From: an uncultured Polaribacter sp.
GTDB lineage: Bacteria > Bacteroidota > Bacteroidia > Flavobacteriales > Flavobacteriaceae
Assembly: GCF_947495205.1 (NCBI RefSeq)
Contig: NZ_CANLXV010000007.1
Coordinates: forward strand, 124,001-188,000
Length of the DNA stretch: 64,000 nt
Direction: 5' to 3'
The notes under the pieces were generated by a model. That model was not told the DNA's origin. It saw nothing but the letters and a program-made list of their open reading frames with translations, and did not search any database. This document shows positions 30,541 to 40,364 of the stretch, piece after piece. The translations under genes and the position numbers were made by a program. Numbering within the stretch: position 1 is the stretch's first letter; each line of letters begins with the position of its first letter.

Positions 30541-31688
30541 TAGCTTATTTTCTTTAAGTTATTAATATAAATATCTAATTTCATTTTAACATCTTGTGTG
30601 TTAAAGAGAAATTCATCATCGATATCCCTTATAATATCTATATTAATGTCGTCTTCTTGTAATGAAATATATCTTTTATCATAATAATTAATAGTATCAA
30701 TATCTCTTATAAAACCATATATTTTTCCTCTTTTAGGTTCAGTATAATCAAGAACATAATTTTTACCACTAACAATAGTTTGTAAAACTACAGAGTGAAA
30801 CCTCATACCTACATTGAAATAGGAATTACTAAAAACAGAAATAGTTTCTTTTAAAGTTAAGTTACTATTCTGAACTATAACATTTTCTTTTTCTATATCT
30901 AATAAAATTTTATTTAAAAAAACCCGGTCATCACCACCAATATGAAAATAATGCATTGGAATGAGTCGAATTTCTCTATCAGAAAATTTTACAGCTAAAT
31001 CCTTAATAAATATTTTAAGGTCTTCATTTATACTATTTATATTGTTACTTGTATTATATTCTAAAGGAAACTCTCTTAAATTAACAGCAATATAATCTTC
31101 ATTATTTTTTTTGTGAATTTTATTGAACTCTAAAGTACATTCGACAGCTGGATCAAAACTCGTTAAAATATTATTAGGATCAAAGTCAACCTTAAACTCT
31201 TTAAATATTTCGGAAAGATTATCTTTAGACTTAGAGTCTCTTAGGATAACTAAATCACTGTTATTTACAATATTTAAGACTGATTTTCTAAAACCTTTAT
31301 TAAAGAGAGGACCAATACCACAACCAAGTATTGCCGTTTTTATTTTATTTTTTTTTGCTATTTTAAAGGAATACTCTAACATGTAAAGTTCATTTAAATC
31401 CATTAAAGGTCCACCTCCAATAACAACTAAATCGGATTCCTTTATATTCTCTATGAGTTCTTTTGAATTTTGAGTATTAAATATATTAATACTCAAATCT
31501 TTTTTAATAATTTCTTTTAAAAAACTATAATCTTCATTTACTGTTCTTTCACTAAAAAAGGGATACAAGCTACCTAACTGTATTTCAAACTTATTAAACG
31601 CTTTATTAAAAAAAGAAATTAAACCTGCTAATATAGCTCTATCTCCTATAGTTTCAGTTCCATACCATCCTATAATTACTATTTTCAT
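30540..31688 (-). CDS. polysaccharide pyruvyl transferase family protein
   Basis: 382 aa; GWYGTETIGDRAILAGLISFF, VIGGGPLMDL, GCGIGPL, MRFHSVV. Confidence 0.85.
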   Translation of the reverse strand: MKIVIIGWYGTETIGDRAILAGLISFFNKAFNKFEIQLGSLYPFFSERTVNEDYSFLKEIIKKDLSINIFNTQNSKELIENIKESDLVVIGGGPLMDLNELYMLEYSFKIAKKNKIKTAILGCGIGPLFNKGFRKSVLNIVNNSDLVILRDSKSKDNLSEIFKEFKVDFDPNNILTSFDPAVECTLEFNKIHKKNNEDYIAVNLREFPLEYNTSNNINSINEDLKIFIKDLAVKFSDREIRLIPMHYFHIGGDDRVFLNKILLDIEKENVIVQNSNLTLKETISVFSNSYFNVGMRFHSVVLQTIVSGKNYVLDYTEPKRGKIYGFIRDIDTINYYDKRYISLQEDDINIDIIRDIDDEFLFNTQDVKMKLDIYINNLKKIS

Positions 31689-32839
31689 TATATAAATTTT
31701 AATTTAATTTTATACATTTTCATTGTATACTTTGCCTTTATTGTGTCAACAATATATTTAAAAGAATCTTTAATTTCTGGTTGTCCAGAATAGTCATGTA
31801 TACAACCATCACAACTATTATTTATAATTGATTTTCTGTAATTAATATTTTTATCATCAAAAAATATTTTTGTGCCTTTATCTTTTCTTAACGAACCAAT
31901 ACTATCACTTGCTACTGCACAATAATATAACTCACCTCTTGAATCCAATGTTACTCCTTCATCTTTCCAAAGACAACCGAGAAGTCTTTTAGGTTTACTA
32001 GCGTTTAACCAATAAAAAATTGCAAAATATTTAAACTTACTTGATAAATCTTTTGATTTAGATAATTGATAATGAAAGAACTCTTTAGCACTTTGCCTAA
32101 GAGGACTGTATAATACAGAGTATTGATCCCTTAATTGATCACTCTCTATTCTTTTATTATCAATACCTAATCTAAATTTTATATCATATTTTTTCCTGTC
32201 AGCAAAAGTATCTAATTCTACCAAATTATCAACATTTCTATTAATTACTGTACAACCTATATTGTAAGTATCACAGTATTTGTGTTGATTCTTAATAATT
32301 TCATCAATAGTTGAAGTAGTTTTATGAAAAACTTTTTTACCCCTTACTGTATTATGAATTTTCCCAACACCATCTAAAGATATTGAAATATGAAATGAAA
32401 TATTCTTTTCTTTACACAATTTATATATTTTTTCTACACTTTTAAATAAAGGTATAGGACTAAATCCATGGGATATTATATTTAAGTGTTTCAAAGATGG
32501 AAGTTTTAATATTTCCGCAGCATATTCGTCTAAATTAGGAACTAAAGAAGGCTCACCCCCATTTATACCTACAGATTCTACTTTACTAAAAACATCATCT
32601 TGCATAAAACCTGCAAATTCTTCTACAGTTGCTTCTCCACTATGATCCATTTGCCAAACATTACACATTACACACTTAGAGTTACAATTATAAGTAATTG
32701 GCAATTGTATAACTTTTGGATACTTCTTTTTACCCCCTGTTACTTTAGACAGAGATGATGTTTGCAATAATCTTGCTCCTTTAAAAAGCTGAAATAACTG
32801 ATTATTTTTTTGTAATACATTTTTTATTTTATTCTTCAT
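31688..32839 (-). CDS. radical SAM/SPASM-like protein
   Basis: 383 aa; CNSKCVMC (CxxxCxxC) radical SAM motif, SVGINGGEPSL, C-terminal Cys cluster (CLWKDEGVTLDSRGELYYCAVASDSIG ... CDGCIHD). Confidence 0.88.
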   Translation of the reverse strand: MKNKIKNVLQKNNQLFQLFKGARLLQTSSLSKVTGGKKKYPKVIQLPITYNCNSKCVMCNVWQMDHSGEATVEEFAGFMQDDVFSKVESVGINGGEPSLVPNLDEYAAEILKLPSLKHLNIISHGFSPIPLFKSVEKIYKLCKEKNISFHISISLDGVGKIHNTVRGKKVFHKTTSTIDEIIKNQHKYCDTYNIGCTVINRNVDNLVELDTFADRKKYDIKFRLGIDNKRIESDQLRDQYSVLYSPLRQSAKEFFHYQLSKSKDLSSKFKYFAIFYWLNASKPKRLLGCLWKDEGVTLDSRGELYYCAVASDSIGSLRKDKGTKIFFDDKNINYRKSIINNSCDGCIHDYSGQPEIKDSFKYIVDTIKAKYTMKMYKIKLKFI

Positions 32840-32846
32840 TTTTTAG

Positions 32847-34172
32847 TCATTTTTTGTCATCCGTAATTAATAATTGCAGTTTTAAGAGTAACAGCGCCTT
32901 ACTTTTTAATATAAAAATTTTTCTTGTATCTTTAAGGAATAAATCAAATACATAAAAAGCCAATATATAAGCAGTTAAAGAAGCATAAGCAGCACCTATA
33001 ATACCATAATCTTTTATAAGTATAAAGTTTAAAGTTATATTAACAATTAAGCCGGCTATATTTCTACTTAAATTCAAAAAAGCTTTATTTTCACTAATTA
33101 GCCATCTTCCACTAGAAACACCTAAATACACAAAAATTGCTGAAAAAATATGAATTGAAAGCACATTAGATGTTTTATAAAAATCTTCACCATAAAGACT
33201 TAGTACTATGTAGTCTGAAAAGACATAAACAAAAACACTTAACAAATACGATATAACGATTAAAAAAACAAACAGCTTTTGTATTCGTTTGTAATAAAAA
33301 TCTGTTGAAATTTTTTTTGAATTAAGAATAGCTGGAAAGAGTGAATTACATATAATAACACCAACACCAAACCAAGCTTCACTTAATTTAACCGCTGCTG
33401 AATAATAACCTACATCAATGTCATTTAAAATATCTTTAATCATTACTTGATCTATTTTCATATATACAGAATTAATAACACCTGCTATGATTAAAGGATA
33501 TGAATCTCTGAGCATATTTTTAGCAATAAGCGAATCAAACTTCCAATCATTAAAATACAAGTTATTTTTACTATACATATATATATATCCTGTAGCTAAA
33601 ACAATACTATCAAATAAAACAACCCAAACAAAAGAAATTAATGATGCACTACTTAATATCAGATAAACTTTAATTATTGAAGACACTAGAAGAGAAAATA
33701 TATTTGCAAAAACAACATAACGACTAAGAACTTTTGACTGAAAGTAAAAATCTATTACATTGAAACTTTGAAATATAGTTGCAGATGCTATAATAAAAAT
33801 AAAAAGGTTTGTGGATTTACTGTTTTCTGTAAAAATAATGGCAATCCCTAATAATAATAGGGTGGTAATTGCTCCAATTAATTTTAATACAAAAGCAGTA
33901 CCAATTATTTTACCTGGAGCAATTTTATTTGCCACCAATTCTCTAACCACTATACTATTTAAACCTAGTGTTGCAATAACTGCAAAAAGAGCTACAAAAC
34001 TTTGCGCGTAAGAAAACAAGCCAAAGCTGCTAGGTCCTAGATACCTAGCAACCCATACTCCAATAAATAAAGTAACTATAGTTCTTAACAGAATCTCTGT
34101 AAATAACCAAGAAGTATTTTTAAAATATTTATAAAAACCATTACTAAAAATGAAGGGATTATTTTTAATCAT
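32847..34172 (-). CDS. oligosaccharide flippase (Wzx-like, MATE/MOP family)
   Basis: 441 aa, 12-TM-like; GVWVARYLGPSSFGLFSYAQSFVALFAVIATLGLNSIVVRELV. Confidence 0.9.
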   Translation of the reverse strand: MIKNNPFIFSNGFYKYFKNTSWLFTEILLRTIVTLFIGVWVARYLGPSSFGLFSYAQSFVALFAVIATLGLNSIVVRELVANKIAPGKIIGTAFVLKLIGAITTLLLLGIAIIFTENSKSTNLFIFIIASATIFQSFNVIDFYFQSKVLSRYVVFANIFSLLVSSIIKVYLILSSASLISFVWVVLFDSIVLATGYIYMYSKNNLYFNDWKFDSLIAKNMLRDSYPLIIAGVINSVYMKIDQVMIKDILNDIDVGYYSAAVKLSEAWFGVGVIICNSLFPAILNSKKISTDFYYKRIQKLFVFLIVISYLLSVFVYVFSDYIVLSLYGEDFYKTSNVLSIHIFSAIFVYLGVSSGRWLISENKAFLNLSRNIAGLIVNITLNFILIKDYGIIGAAYASLTAYILAFYVFDLFLKDTRKIFILKSKALLLLKLQLLITDDKK

Positions 34173-34237
34173 TATAAATTTATAACTTATTAAAAAACAT
34201 ATAGAAAATTAATTTCCAGTTAATTTCAAGTAACAAC

Positions 34238-35428
34238 TTACTCAAAGTAGTTTAAAATAGTATAATCTCCTTCTTTTAGATATTTATCTTTTTTCATTAA
34301 ATTAACATCACTTGCCATCATATCTTTCACTAATGAGGCCAGGTCGTGTTCTGGAACCCAGCCTAATTTTTCTTTTGCTTTTGTTGGATCACCAATTAAC
34401 AAATCTACCTCTGTAGGTCTAAAATATGTAGGGTCTACAGATAAAACTTCTTGGCCTTCTTTTGGTTGTTGGTTGTTGGTTGTTGGTTGTTGGCCAGGAC
34501 TGAAACCAGTCGTTCGCTGATATATTACTTCATCAATATTCTTAATATAGCCTTTTTCATCTACTCCTTTGCCTTTAAACTCAACTTCTATACCAACTTC
34601 ATTAAAGGCCATTCTTACAAAATCCCTTACCGTTGTTGTTTCCCCTGTTGCAATTACCCAATCCTCTGGTTGTTCCGCTTGCAAAATCATCCACATCATG
34701 CGCACATAATCTTTCGCATGCCCCCAATCACGTTTAGCCTCTAAATTACCTAAATACACTTTTTCTTGCAGGCCTAAAGCTATTTTAGCTACTGCGCGCG
34801 TAATTTTCCTGGTCACAAAAGTTTCTCCTCTTCTTGGAGATTCATGATTAAATAACAATCCATTACAAGCAAACATGTTGTAAGCTTCACGATAATTCTT
34901 TGTAATCCAAAAACCGTATATTTTTGCTACACCATAGGGTGAACGCGGATATAATGGTGAGTTTTCATCGTAAAAACCTCTTTCATTTTTATTCTCTGGC
35001 ATACCACCAAACAATTCTGAAGTTGATGCTTGATAAATTCTAGTTTTTTTTTCTAAACCAAGAATCCTTACAGCTTCAAGAATTCTTAATGTCCCTAACC
35101 CATCAACATTACCAACGTATTCTGGCATATCAAATGATACTTTTACATGAGACATGGCTCCTAAGTTATAAATTTCATCTGGTTGGCATTCTTGGATAAT
35201 TCTAGTTAGATTCATAGAATCTGTTAAATCTCCATAATGCAATTTTAATCTTTGGTTAGGATCGTGTGGATCTTGGTATAAATGATCTATTCTATCGGTA
35301 TTAAAAAGAGATGCCCTTCTTTTAATACCATGAACCATATATCCTTTTTCCAAAAGTAGTTCTGCTAAATAAGACCCGTCTTGTCCGGTTATTCCAGTAA
35401 TTAATGCGACTTTAGGTTTGTTTTCCAT
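34238..35428 (-). CDS. gmd: GDP-mannose 4,6-dehydratase (with low-complexity insertion)
   Basis: 396 aa; [56 protein letters not shown]. Carries [23 protein letters not shown] segment before [14 protein letters not shown]. Confidence 0.95.
   Translation of the reverse strand: MENKPKVALITGITGQDGSYLAELLLEKGYMVHGIKRRASLFNTDRIDHLYQDPHDPNQRLKLHYGDLTDSMNLTRIIQECQPDEIYNLGAMSHVKVSFDMPEYVGNVDGLGTLRILEAVRILGLEKKTRIYQASTSELFGGMPENKNERGFYDENSPLYPRSPYGVAKIYGFWITKNYREAYNMFACNGLLFNHESPRRGETFVTRKITRAVAKIALGLQEKVYLGNLEAKRDWGHAKDYVRMMWMILQAEQPEDWVIATGETTTVRDFVRMAFNEVGIEVEFKGKGVDEKGYIKNIDEVIYQRTTGFSPGQQPTTNNQQPKEGQEVLSVDPTYFRPTEVDLLIGDPTKAKEKLGWVPEHDLASLVKDMMASDVNLMKKDKYLKEGDYTILNYFE
34463..34493. repeat. heptanucleotide tandem repeat (tggttgt)x4 + tgg inside gmd
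   Basis: Direct reading of + strand: tggttgt tggttgt tggttgt tggttgt tgg; encodes [10 protein letters not shown] on - strand. Confidence 0.95.
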
Positions 35429-35479
35429 TTTAAATTATTTTTAACAGATTGCTTCATTCTTCGCAATGACAGTTATATA

Positions 35480-36430
35480 CTATATTTTTACTTCTTTAAT
35501 ATTCTCTATATTCTTCAGAAACCAATTATAAGTTTTTTGAATTCCTTCTTCTAGTTCTGTTGAATATTGCCAACCTAATTCTTTTAACTTAGATACATCC
35601 ATTAACTTTCTTGGAGTACCATCTGGTTTTTCAGCATCCCAAATTATTTCTCCTTTATGACCGGTAACTTTTTGAATGGTTTCTGCAAGTTCCTTAATTG
35701 TAATATCTTTTCCAGAACCAACATTGTATAAATATTCTGGCAACTTATTCTCTAAAGCATACACTGTTGCTTCCGCCATATCATCTACAAATAAAAACTC
35801 TCTCATTGGAGTTCCACTTCCCCATAAAATAACAGCTGCATGATCATTAACTTTTGCTTCATGAAATTTACGCAACATAGCAGGTAATACGTGTGATGTT
35901 TCTAAATCGAAATTATCAAAATAACCATATAAATTAGTCGGCATAAGATTTACATAATCTTTATTAAACTGCTTTCTAATTGCCTGACAGGCTTTTACAC
36001 CAGTTATTTTAGCTACTGCATACCATTCATTTGTTGACTCCAATGAATCTGTTAGCAAATATTCTTCTTTTAAAGGTTGTGGGGCCAATTTAGGATAAAT
36101 ACAAGAACTGCCTAAAAAAATAAACTTATCTATTCCTGATTTTAATGCTCCATCAATTAAATTATTTTGAATTTGCATATTCTCCATTAAAAACTGATAC
36201 GGAAAGTCGTTATTTGCTAAAATACCTCCAACTCTAGCTGCAGCGTCTATAATGGCCTCTGGCTTTTCTATTTTCAAGAAATCTAAAACTTCTTTTTGAT
36301 TTTTTAAATCTAGCTCTTTACTAGTTTTACCCACCAAATTCGTATATCCCTTTGTTTCTAGAGCTCTCCAAACAGCAGACCCCACCATACCTCGATGGCC
36401 TGCAATGTATATTTTAGAATCTTTTTTCAT
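35480..36430 (-). CDS. fcl: GDP-L-fucose synthase
   Basis: 316 aa; KIYIAGHRGMVGSAVWRAL, FLGSSCIYPKLAPQPLKEEYLLT, WYAVAKITGVKACQAIRKQ. Confidence 0.95.
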   Translation of the reverse strand: MKKDSKIYIAGHRGMVGSAVWRALETKGYTNLVGKTSKELDLKNQKEVLDFLKIEKPEAIIDAAARVGGILANNDFPYQFLMENMQIQNNLIDGALKSGIDKFIFLGSSCIYPKLAPQPLKEEYLLTDSLESTNEWYAVAKITGVKACQAIRKQFNKDYVNLMPTNLYGYFDNFDLETSHVLPAMLRKFHEAKVNDHAAVILWGSGTPMREFLFVDDMAEATVYALENKLPEYLYNVGSGKDITIKELAETIQKVTGHKGEIIWDAEKPDGTPRKLMDVSKLKELGWQYSTELEEGIQKTYNWFLKNIENIKEVKI

Positions 36431-36974
36431 TATTTTTAATCAAAAATTGGCATTTCAAGAAAAAACTAGCCAAATAAATGACAATTAAAATCTTTATTAG
36501 ATTTCGTAATTCTGGTATAACTTTTCCTTATCAATTTCGCTTGCAAATATATATTTATTTTTCCGTTTAAAAAAAGGGGTTTTTCCTTATCTCTAAAAAT
36601 TCCTTGCATACGATTTTAACAAAAAAACTCCCCTCTTTTTCTGAAGCAAAATATTTCTAAGATTCCTTGAAACAAAACGTGTTTTTGTTGTTGTATTAAA
36701 AAAAACCTATTTGTAAAAATATAGGTACTCTTTAATAGATTTGTAAAAGAAAAAACAAACGCTACTTTTAGGCATTAAGTATTTATATGCTAAAAAATGT
36801 CCTTTCTAGCGATGTAGAGGTACTCGATATCAAATGATACATTAATTGAACCGAGTTAGCCAAATTAAGAAAACCGAAAACAACCAACTGATTTCAAGCT
36901 AATAAAAAACAAACTTTTCAGAAAATAAACTTACGAAAGCCCTTTATAAAAGCATGATTTATAAAAAAAAGCAC

Positions 36975-37148
36975 TTATGGCAAAAAGATAAAAACATGAA
37001 TCAAAATTCCATTTACAATTGAAACCATTATTAAAAAAATAAAAATATAGTTAAAGACAACATAACTAAATTTTTGAAGAGCATAGTAGACCAAATAGCC
37101 GACTATTATCAAATAAAAACTATTGGTTATAACAGAAATAGGAATTGT
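36975..37148 (-). pseudogene. possible remnant of a hydrophobic membrane protein (no upstream ATG)
   Basis: 57 sense codons open on - strand: TIPISVITNSFYLIIVGYLVYYALQKFSYVVFNYIFIFLIMVSIVNGILIHVFIFLP*; preceded by in-frame stop, no plausible 5' start. Confidence 0.3.
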
Positions 37149-37191
37149 TTAGCACAAATAAAAAATGAAAAACCTGTTAATTATTAGATTT

Positions 37192-38511
37192 TTATTTTCC
37201 TATTTGAAAGTATTCGAATCCTTTTGATTCTAGATTAAATGCGTTGTATTGATTTCTACCGTCAAAAATAACTGGATGTTGCAATTGAGATTGAATTTCA
37301 TCAAAATCTGGAGATCTAAATTCTTTCCACTCCGTTAACAAAATTAATGCGTCTGAACCTTTTAAGACTTCATATTTAGATTCAAAATATTGTACATCGA
37401 TATCTTTTAAGTAAAATTCTTTAGCCTCATCAATTGCTTTTGGATCGTATGCTTTTATTTTAGCACCTCTTTTTACCAACTCTTTTATTACGTAAATTGC
37501 TGGTGCCTCACGCATATCATCTGTACCTGGTTTAAAGGCTAAACCCCATAAACCAAAAGTTAAACCTGTTAAATCTTCACCAAAGCGTTTTACAATTTTC
37601 TTTGCGATCACTAATTTTTGAGCGTCATTAACGTTTTCTACAGATTCAATTAAGTCTGCTTTGTAACCGTGTTCTTCTGCAATTTTCTTTAATGCTTTTA
37701 CGTCTTTAGGAAAACAAGAACCTCCATAACCAGCACCTGGATAAATAAAACTATAACCTATTCTTTTATCTGAACCAATACCAATTCTTACTTTGTTAGC
37801 ATCTGCACCAACTTTTTCACAAATATTGGCAATTTCATTCATAAATGAAATTTTTGTAGCTAACATTGCGTTTGCAGCATACTTTGTCATTTCTGCAGAA
37901 CGAATATCCATACTTATGAAACGGTCATGCGTTCTAAAAAATGGAGAATACAGTTGTTTCATTAACTCAAATGCATAGTCAGAATCAGCTCCAATAACCA
38001 CTCTATCTGGTTTCATAAAATCGTCTATTGCAGCTCCTTCTTTTAAAAATTCTGGATTAGAGACTACATGGAAATCAATGTCTTTTCCTCTTTTATCTAA
38101 CTCATTTTGAATCGTGGCCTTTACTTTATCTGCTGTTCCAATAGGCACTGTAGATTTATCTACCACAATTAGCCTTTTGTTCATGGTCTCTCCAATAGAT
38201 TTAGCTACTGCTAAAACATACTGTAAATCTGCAGAACCGTCATCACCCATTGGTGTCCCTACAGCAATAAATACAATTTGAGCATCGCTAATAGCTTCTT
38301 CTAAATTCGTGGTGAAAAATAAATTGTTTTTTTTAACATTTTTCAAAACCATTTGCTCTAGCCCAGGTTCAAAAATAGGAATTACACCTTGTTCTAATTT
38401 TTGGATTTTATTTGGATCAATATCCACACAGGTTACTTTATTTCCCATTTCTGCAAAACAAGTTCCTGACACTAAACCTACATAACCAGAGCCTATAACT
38501 GCTATGTTCAT
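37192..38511 (-). CDS. ugd: UDP-glucose 6-dehydrogenase
   Basis: 439 aa; MNIAVIGSGYVGLVSGTCFAEMGNKVTCVDID, PGAGYGGSCFPKDVKAL. Confidence 0.95.
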   Translation of the reverse strand: MNIAVIGSGYVGLVSGTCFAEMGNKVTCVDIDPNKIQKLEQGVIPIFEPGLEQMVLKNVKKNNLFFTTNLEEAISDAQIVFIAVGTPMGDDGSADLQYVLAVAKSIGETMNKRLIVVDKSTVPIGTADKVKATIQNELDKRGKDIDFHVVSNPEFLKEGAAIDDFMKPDRVVIGADSDYAFELMKQLYSPFFRTHDRFISMDIRSAEMTKYAANAMLATKISFMNEIANICEKVGADANKVRIGIGSDKRIGYSFIYPGAGYGGSCFPKDVKALKKIAEEHGYKADLIESVENVNDAQKLVIAKKIVKRFGEDLTGLTFGLWGLAFKPGTDDMREAPAIYVIKELVKRGAKIKAYDPKAIDEAKEFYLKDIDVQYFESKYEVLKGSDALILLTEWKEFRSPDFDEIQSQLQHPVIFDGRNQYNAFNLESKGFEYFQIGK

Positions 38512-38516
38512 AAAAA

Positions 38517-38954
38517 CTACTTATCTTTAGCTTTTAGATTTTCTTTTTCTTGCACTTCTTTTCTTAAGCCACTGCTAGAAAAGCGGTGTTCTCTTTTGTT
38601 ATAATACAAATCAATGCCTTTCTCCTCACAATACTGCCTTCCTGTAAATTGCTTACTGGCATATTCATCTCCAATAACTCTAACATCAATTTTAAAAGAG
38701 CGTAAAACATCTTCTAAATCTTGCTCTGTTGCATAAGGAACTATCTCATCTACATATTTACATCCTTTTAGTTGAATGTAACGTTCTACTACAGATTGTA
38801 CGGGTCTATTTTTATCTGGCCTATCTAAGGTTGGATCTGTTTGTAAGCCACAAATTAAGTAATCACACTGACGTTTTGCATCTTCCAACATTTTAATATG
38901 ACCTGCGTGTAGCAAATCAAATGCACTAAAAGTTATTCCTATTTTCATGGACAC
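38517..38954 (-). CDS. adenylyl/cytidylyltransferase family protein (TagD-like fold)
   Basis: 145 aa; ITFSAFDLLHAGHIKML (HxGH-type), RFSSSGLRKEV. Confidence 0.85.
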   Translation of the reverse strand: MSMKIGITFSAFDLLHAGHIKMLEDAKRQCDYLICGLQTDPTLDRPDKNRPVQSVVERYIQLKGCKYVDEIVPYATEQDLEDVLRSFKIDVRVIGDEYASKQFTGRQYCEEKGIDLYYNKREHRFSSSGLRKEVQEKENLKAKDK

Positions 38955-38999
38955 AAATATAGTTTTTTTATTAAAATGTAAAAGAGGTATTTTCCTGTT

Positions 39000-39425
39000 T
39001 TATTTTTTTGCCAGTAGCCAAGAAGAAGATTGCACCTTATCGCCCAAACCATCTATCAAATCTATATTTAATTCTTTACAAATTGGCGCTTCCGGAATAG
39101 AATCATTATTTTGATCTCCTCCATTGGCGAAAGCTAAATCGTAATCTTTAGTGTATGTTTTATGCAAATGTGCTATACTCTGACGAACAGTTCTATCTTT
39201 GTCGATAGAAATTATTGCTTTATCAACCGCCTTAATATTTTGCACAATAAACAGACGTTCATCTTCTTTTTGAAACTCTTTAGAACCTTTTAAGGCTCTT
39301 TGCATATCGCTATTAACAATAACAATAAGTTCATCTGCCATGGCTTTAGCATTATTGAAGTATTCTAAATGTCCTTTATGTATTGGATTAAAATAACCCG
39401 ATACAATAATCGCTTTTTTCTTCAT
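39000..39425 (-). CDS. adenylyl/cytidylyltransferase family protein
   Basis: 141 aa; IIVSGYFNPIHKGHLEYFNNAKAMADELIVIVNSD; HxGH motif. Confidence 0.85.
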   Translation of the reverse strand: MKKKAIIVSGYFNPIHKGHLEYFNNAKAMADELIVIVNSDMQRALKGSKEFQKEDERLFIVQNIKAVDKAIISIDKDRTVRQSIAHLHKTYTKDYDLAFANGGDQNNDSIPEAPICKELNIDLIDGLGDKVQSSSWLLAKK

Positions 39426-39428
39426 AAT

Positions 39429-40364
39429 TTATTTTATAAACATATGTTTTTCTCCTAAATGCACTAATTCAGCATTTCTAATTTGATGCACAATTTCAAT
39501 AGAAGTTCTTACCTCTTGTAAACCAAACCCCTCTCCTACTAGGATTTTCTTATAACTATCTGTATGCAACTCTGTAAAACCTTTACTAAACTCTAACTCT
39601 TCTCCATTAATATCTATAGACCTAAAGGTTCGTTGACCTTTTTCTTTGATATTGTTAGGTAAATCATTTTCATCAATAGATAAAAACCAACGCACTCTCG
39701 CATTCTCAAATTCTAAATAACCAGAAGCTTTATTTCGTTCTCTTAAATGAACAATATTTTCTTGTACATTTCCAAATACCCAAGACAACATATCATAAAA
39801 ATGCACACCTATATTTGTGGCTATTCCTCCTGATTTAGATTCATCTCCCTTCCAAGAAATATCATACCATTTTCCTCTAGAGGTAATGTATGTTAAATCA
39901 ACATCATATTTACCTTCTTTTTTTTCTTTTGACACTTTATTTTTTAATGCAATTATAGATTCATGCAACCTTAATTGCAAAATCGTATTTATTTTTGCAT
40001 TAGACTCTTTTTCTATTGCCTCTAAAGCATCTATATTCCATGGATTTAACACAATTGGTTTTTCACAGATGGCATCTGCACCTCTTCTTAACGCCATTCT
40101 TATATGAGAATCATGCAAGTAATTGGGTGTACAAATGCTAACAAAATCTAGATTTATATTTTTATTTCTCTTTAACTTTTCTACATGCCTATCAAAACGT
40201 TCAAATTCTACAAAAAAATCTGCATCTGGAAAATAACTATCCATTACGCCTACAGAATCAAACTTATCTAATGCTGCAATTAAATTATTATTAGTATCCT
40301 TAATTGCTTTTAAATGTCTAGGCGCAATATAACCAGCTGCACCCATTAATGCGAAGTTTTTCAT
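39429..40364 (-). CDS. Gfo/Idh/MocA family oxidoreductase (WlbA-like)
   Basis: 311 aa; MGAAGYIAPRHLKAIKDTNNNLIAALD, CEKPIVLNPWNID, GIATNIGVHFYDML. Confidence 0.85.
   Translation of the reverse strand: MKNFALMGAAGYIAPRHLKAIKDTNNNLIAALDKFDSVGVMDSYFPDADFFVEFERFDRHVEKLKRNKNINLDFVSICTPNYLHDSHIRMALRRGADAICEKPIVLNPWNIDALEAIEKESNAKINTILQLRLHESIIALKNKVSKEKKEGKYDVDLTYITSRGKWYDISWKGDESKSGGIATNIGVHFYDMLSWVFGNVQENIVHLRERNKASGYLEFENARVRWFLSIDENDLPNNIKEKGQRTFRSIDINGEELEFSKGFTELHTDSYKKILVGEGFGLQEVRTSIEIVHQIRNAELVHLGEKHMFIK

Noticed and set aside
34451-34744. + strand ORF (97 aa, [10 protein letters not shown]...)
   Set aside because: Antisense to gmd; the peptide is a reading of the heptamer repeat, with no domain or start support.
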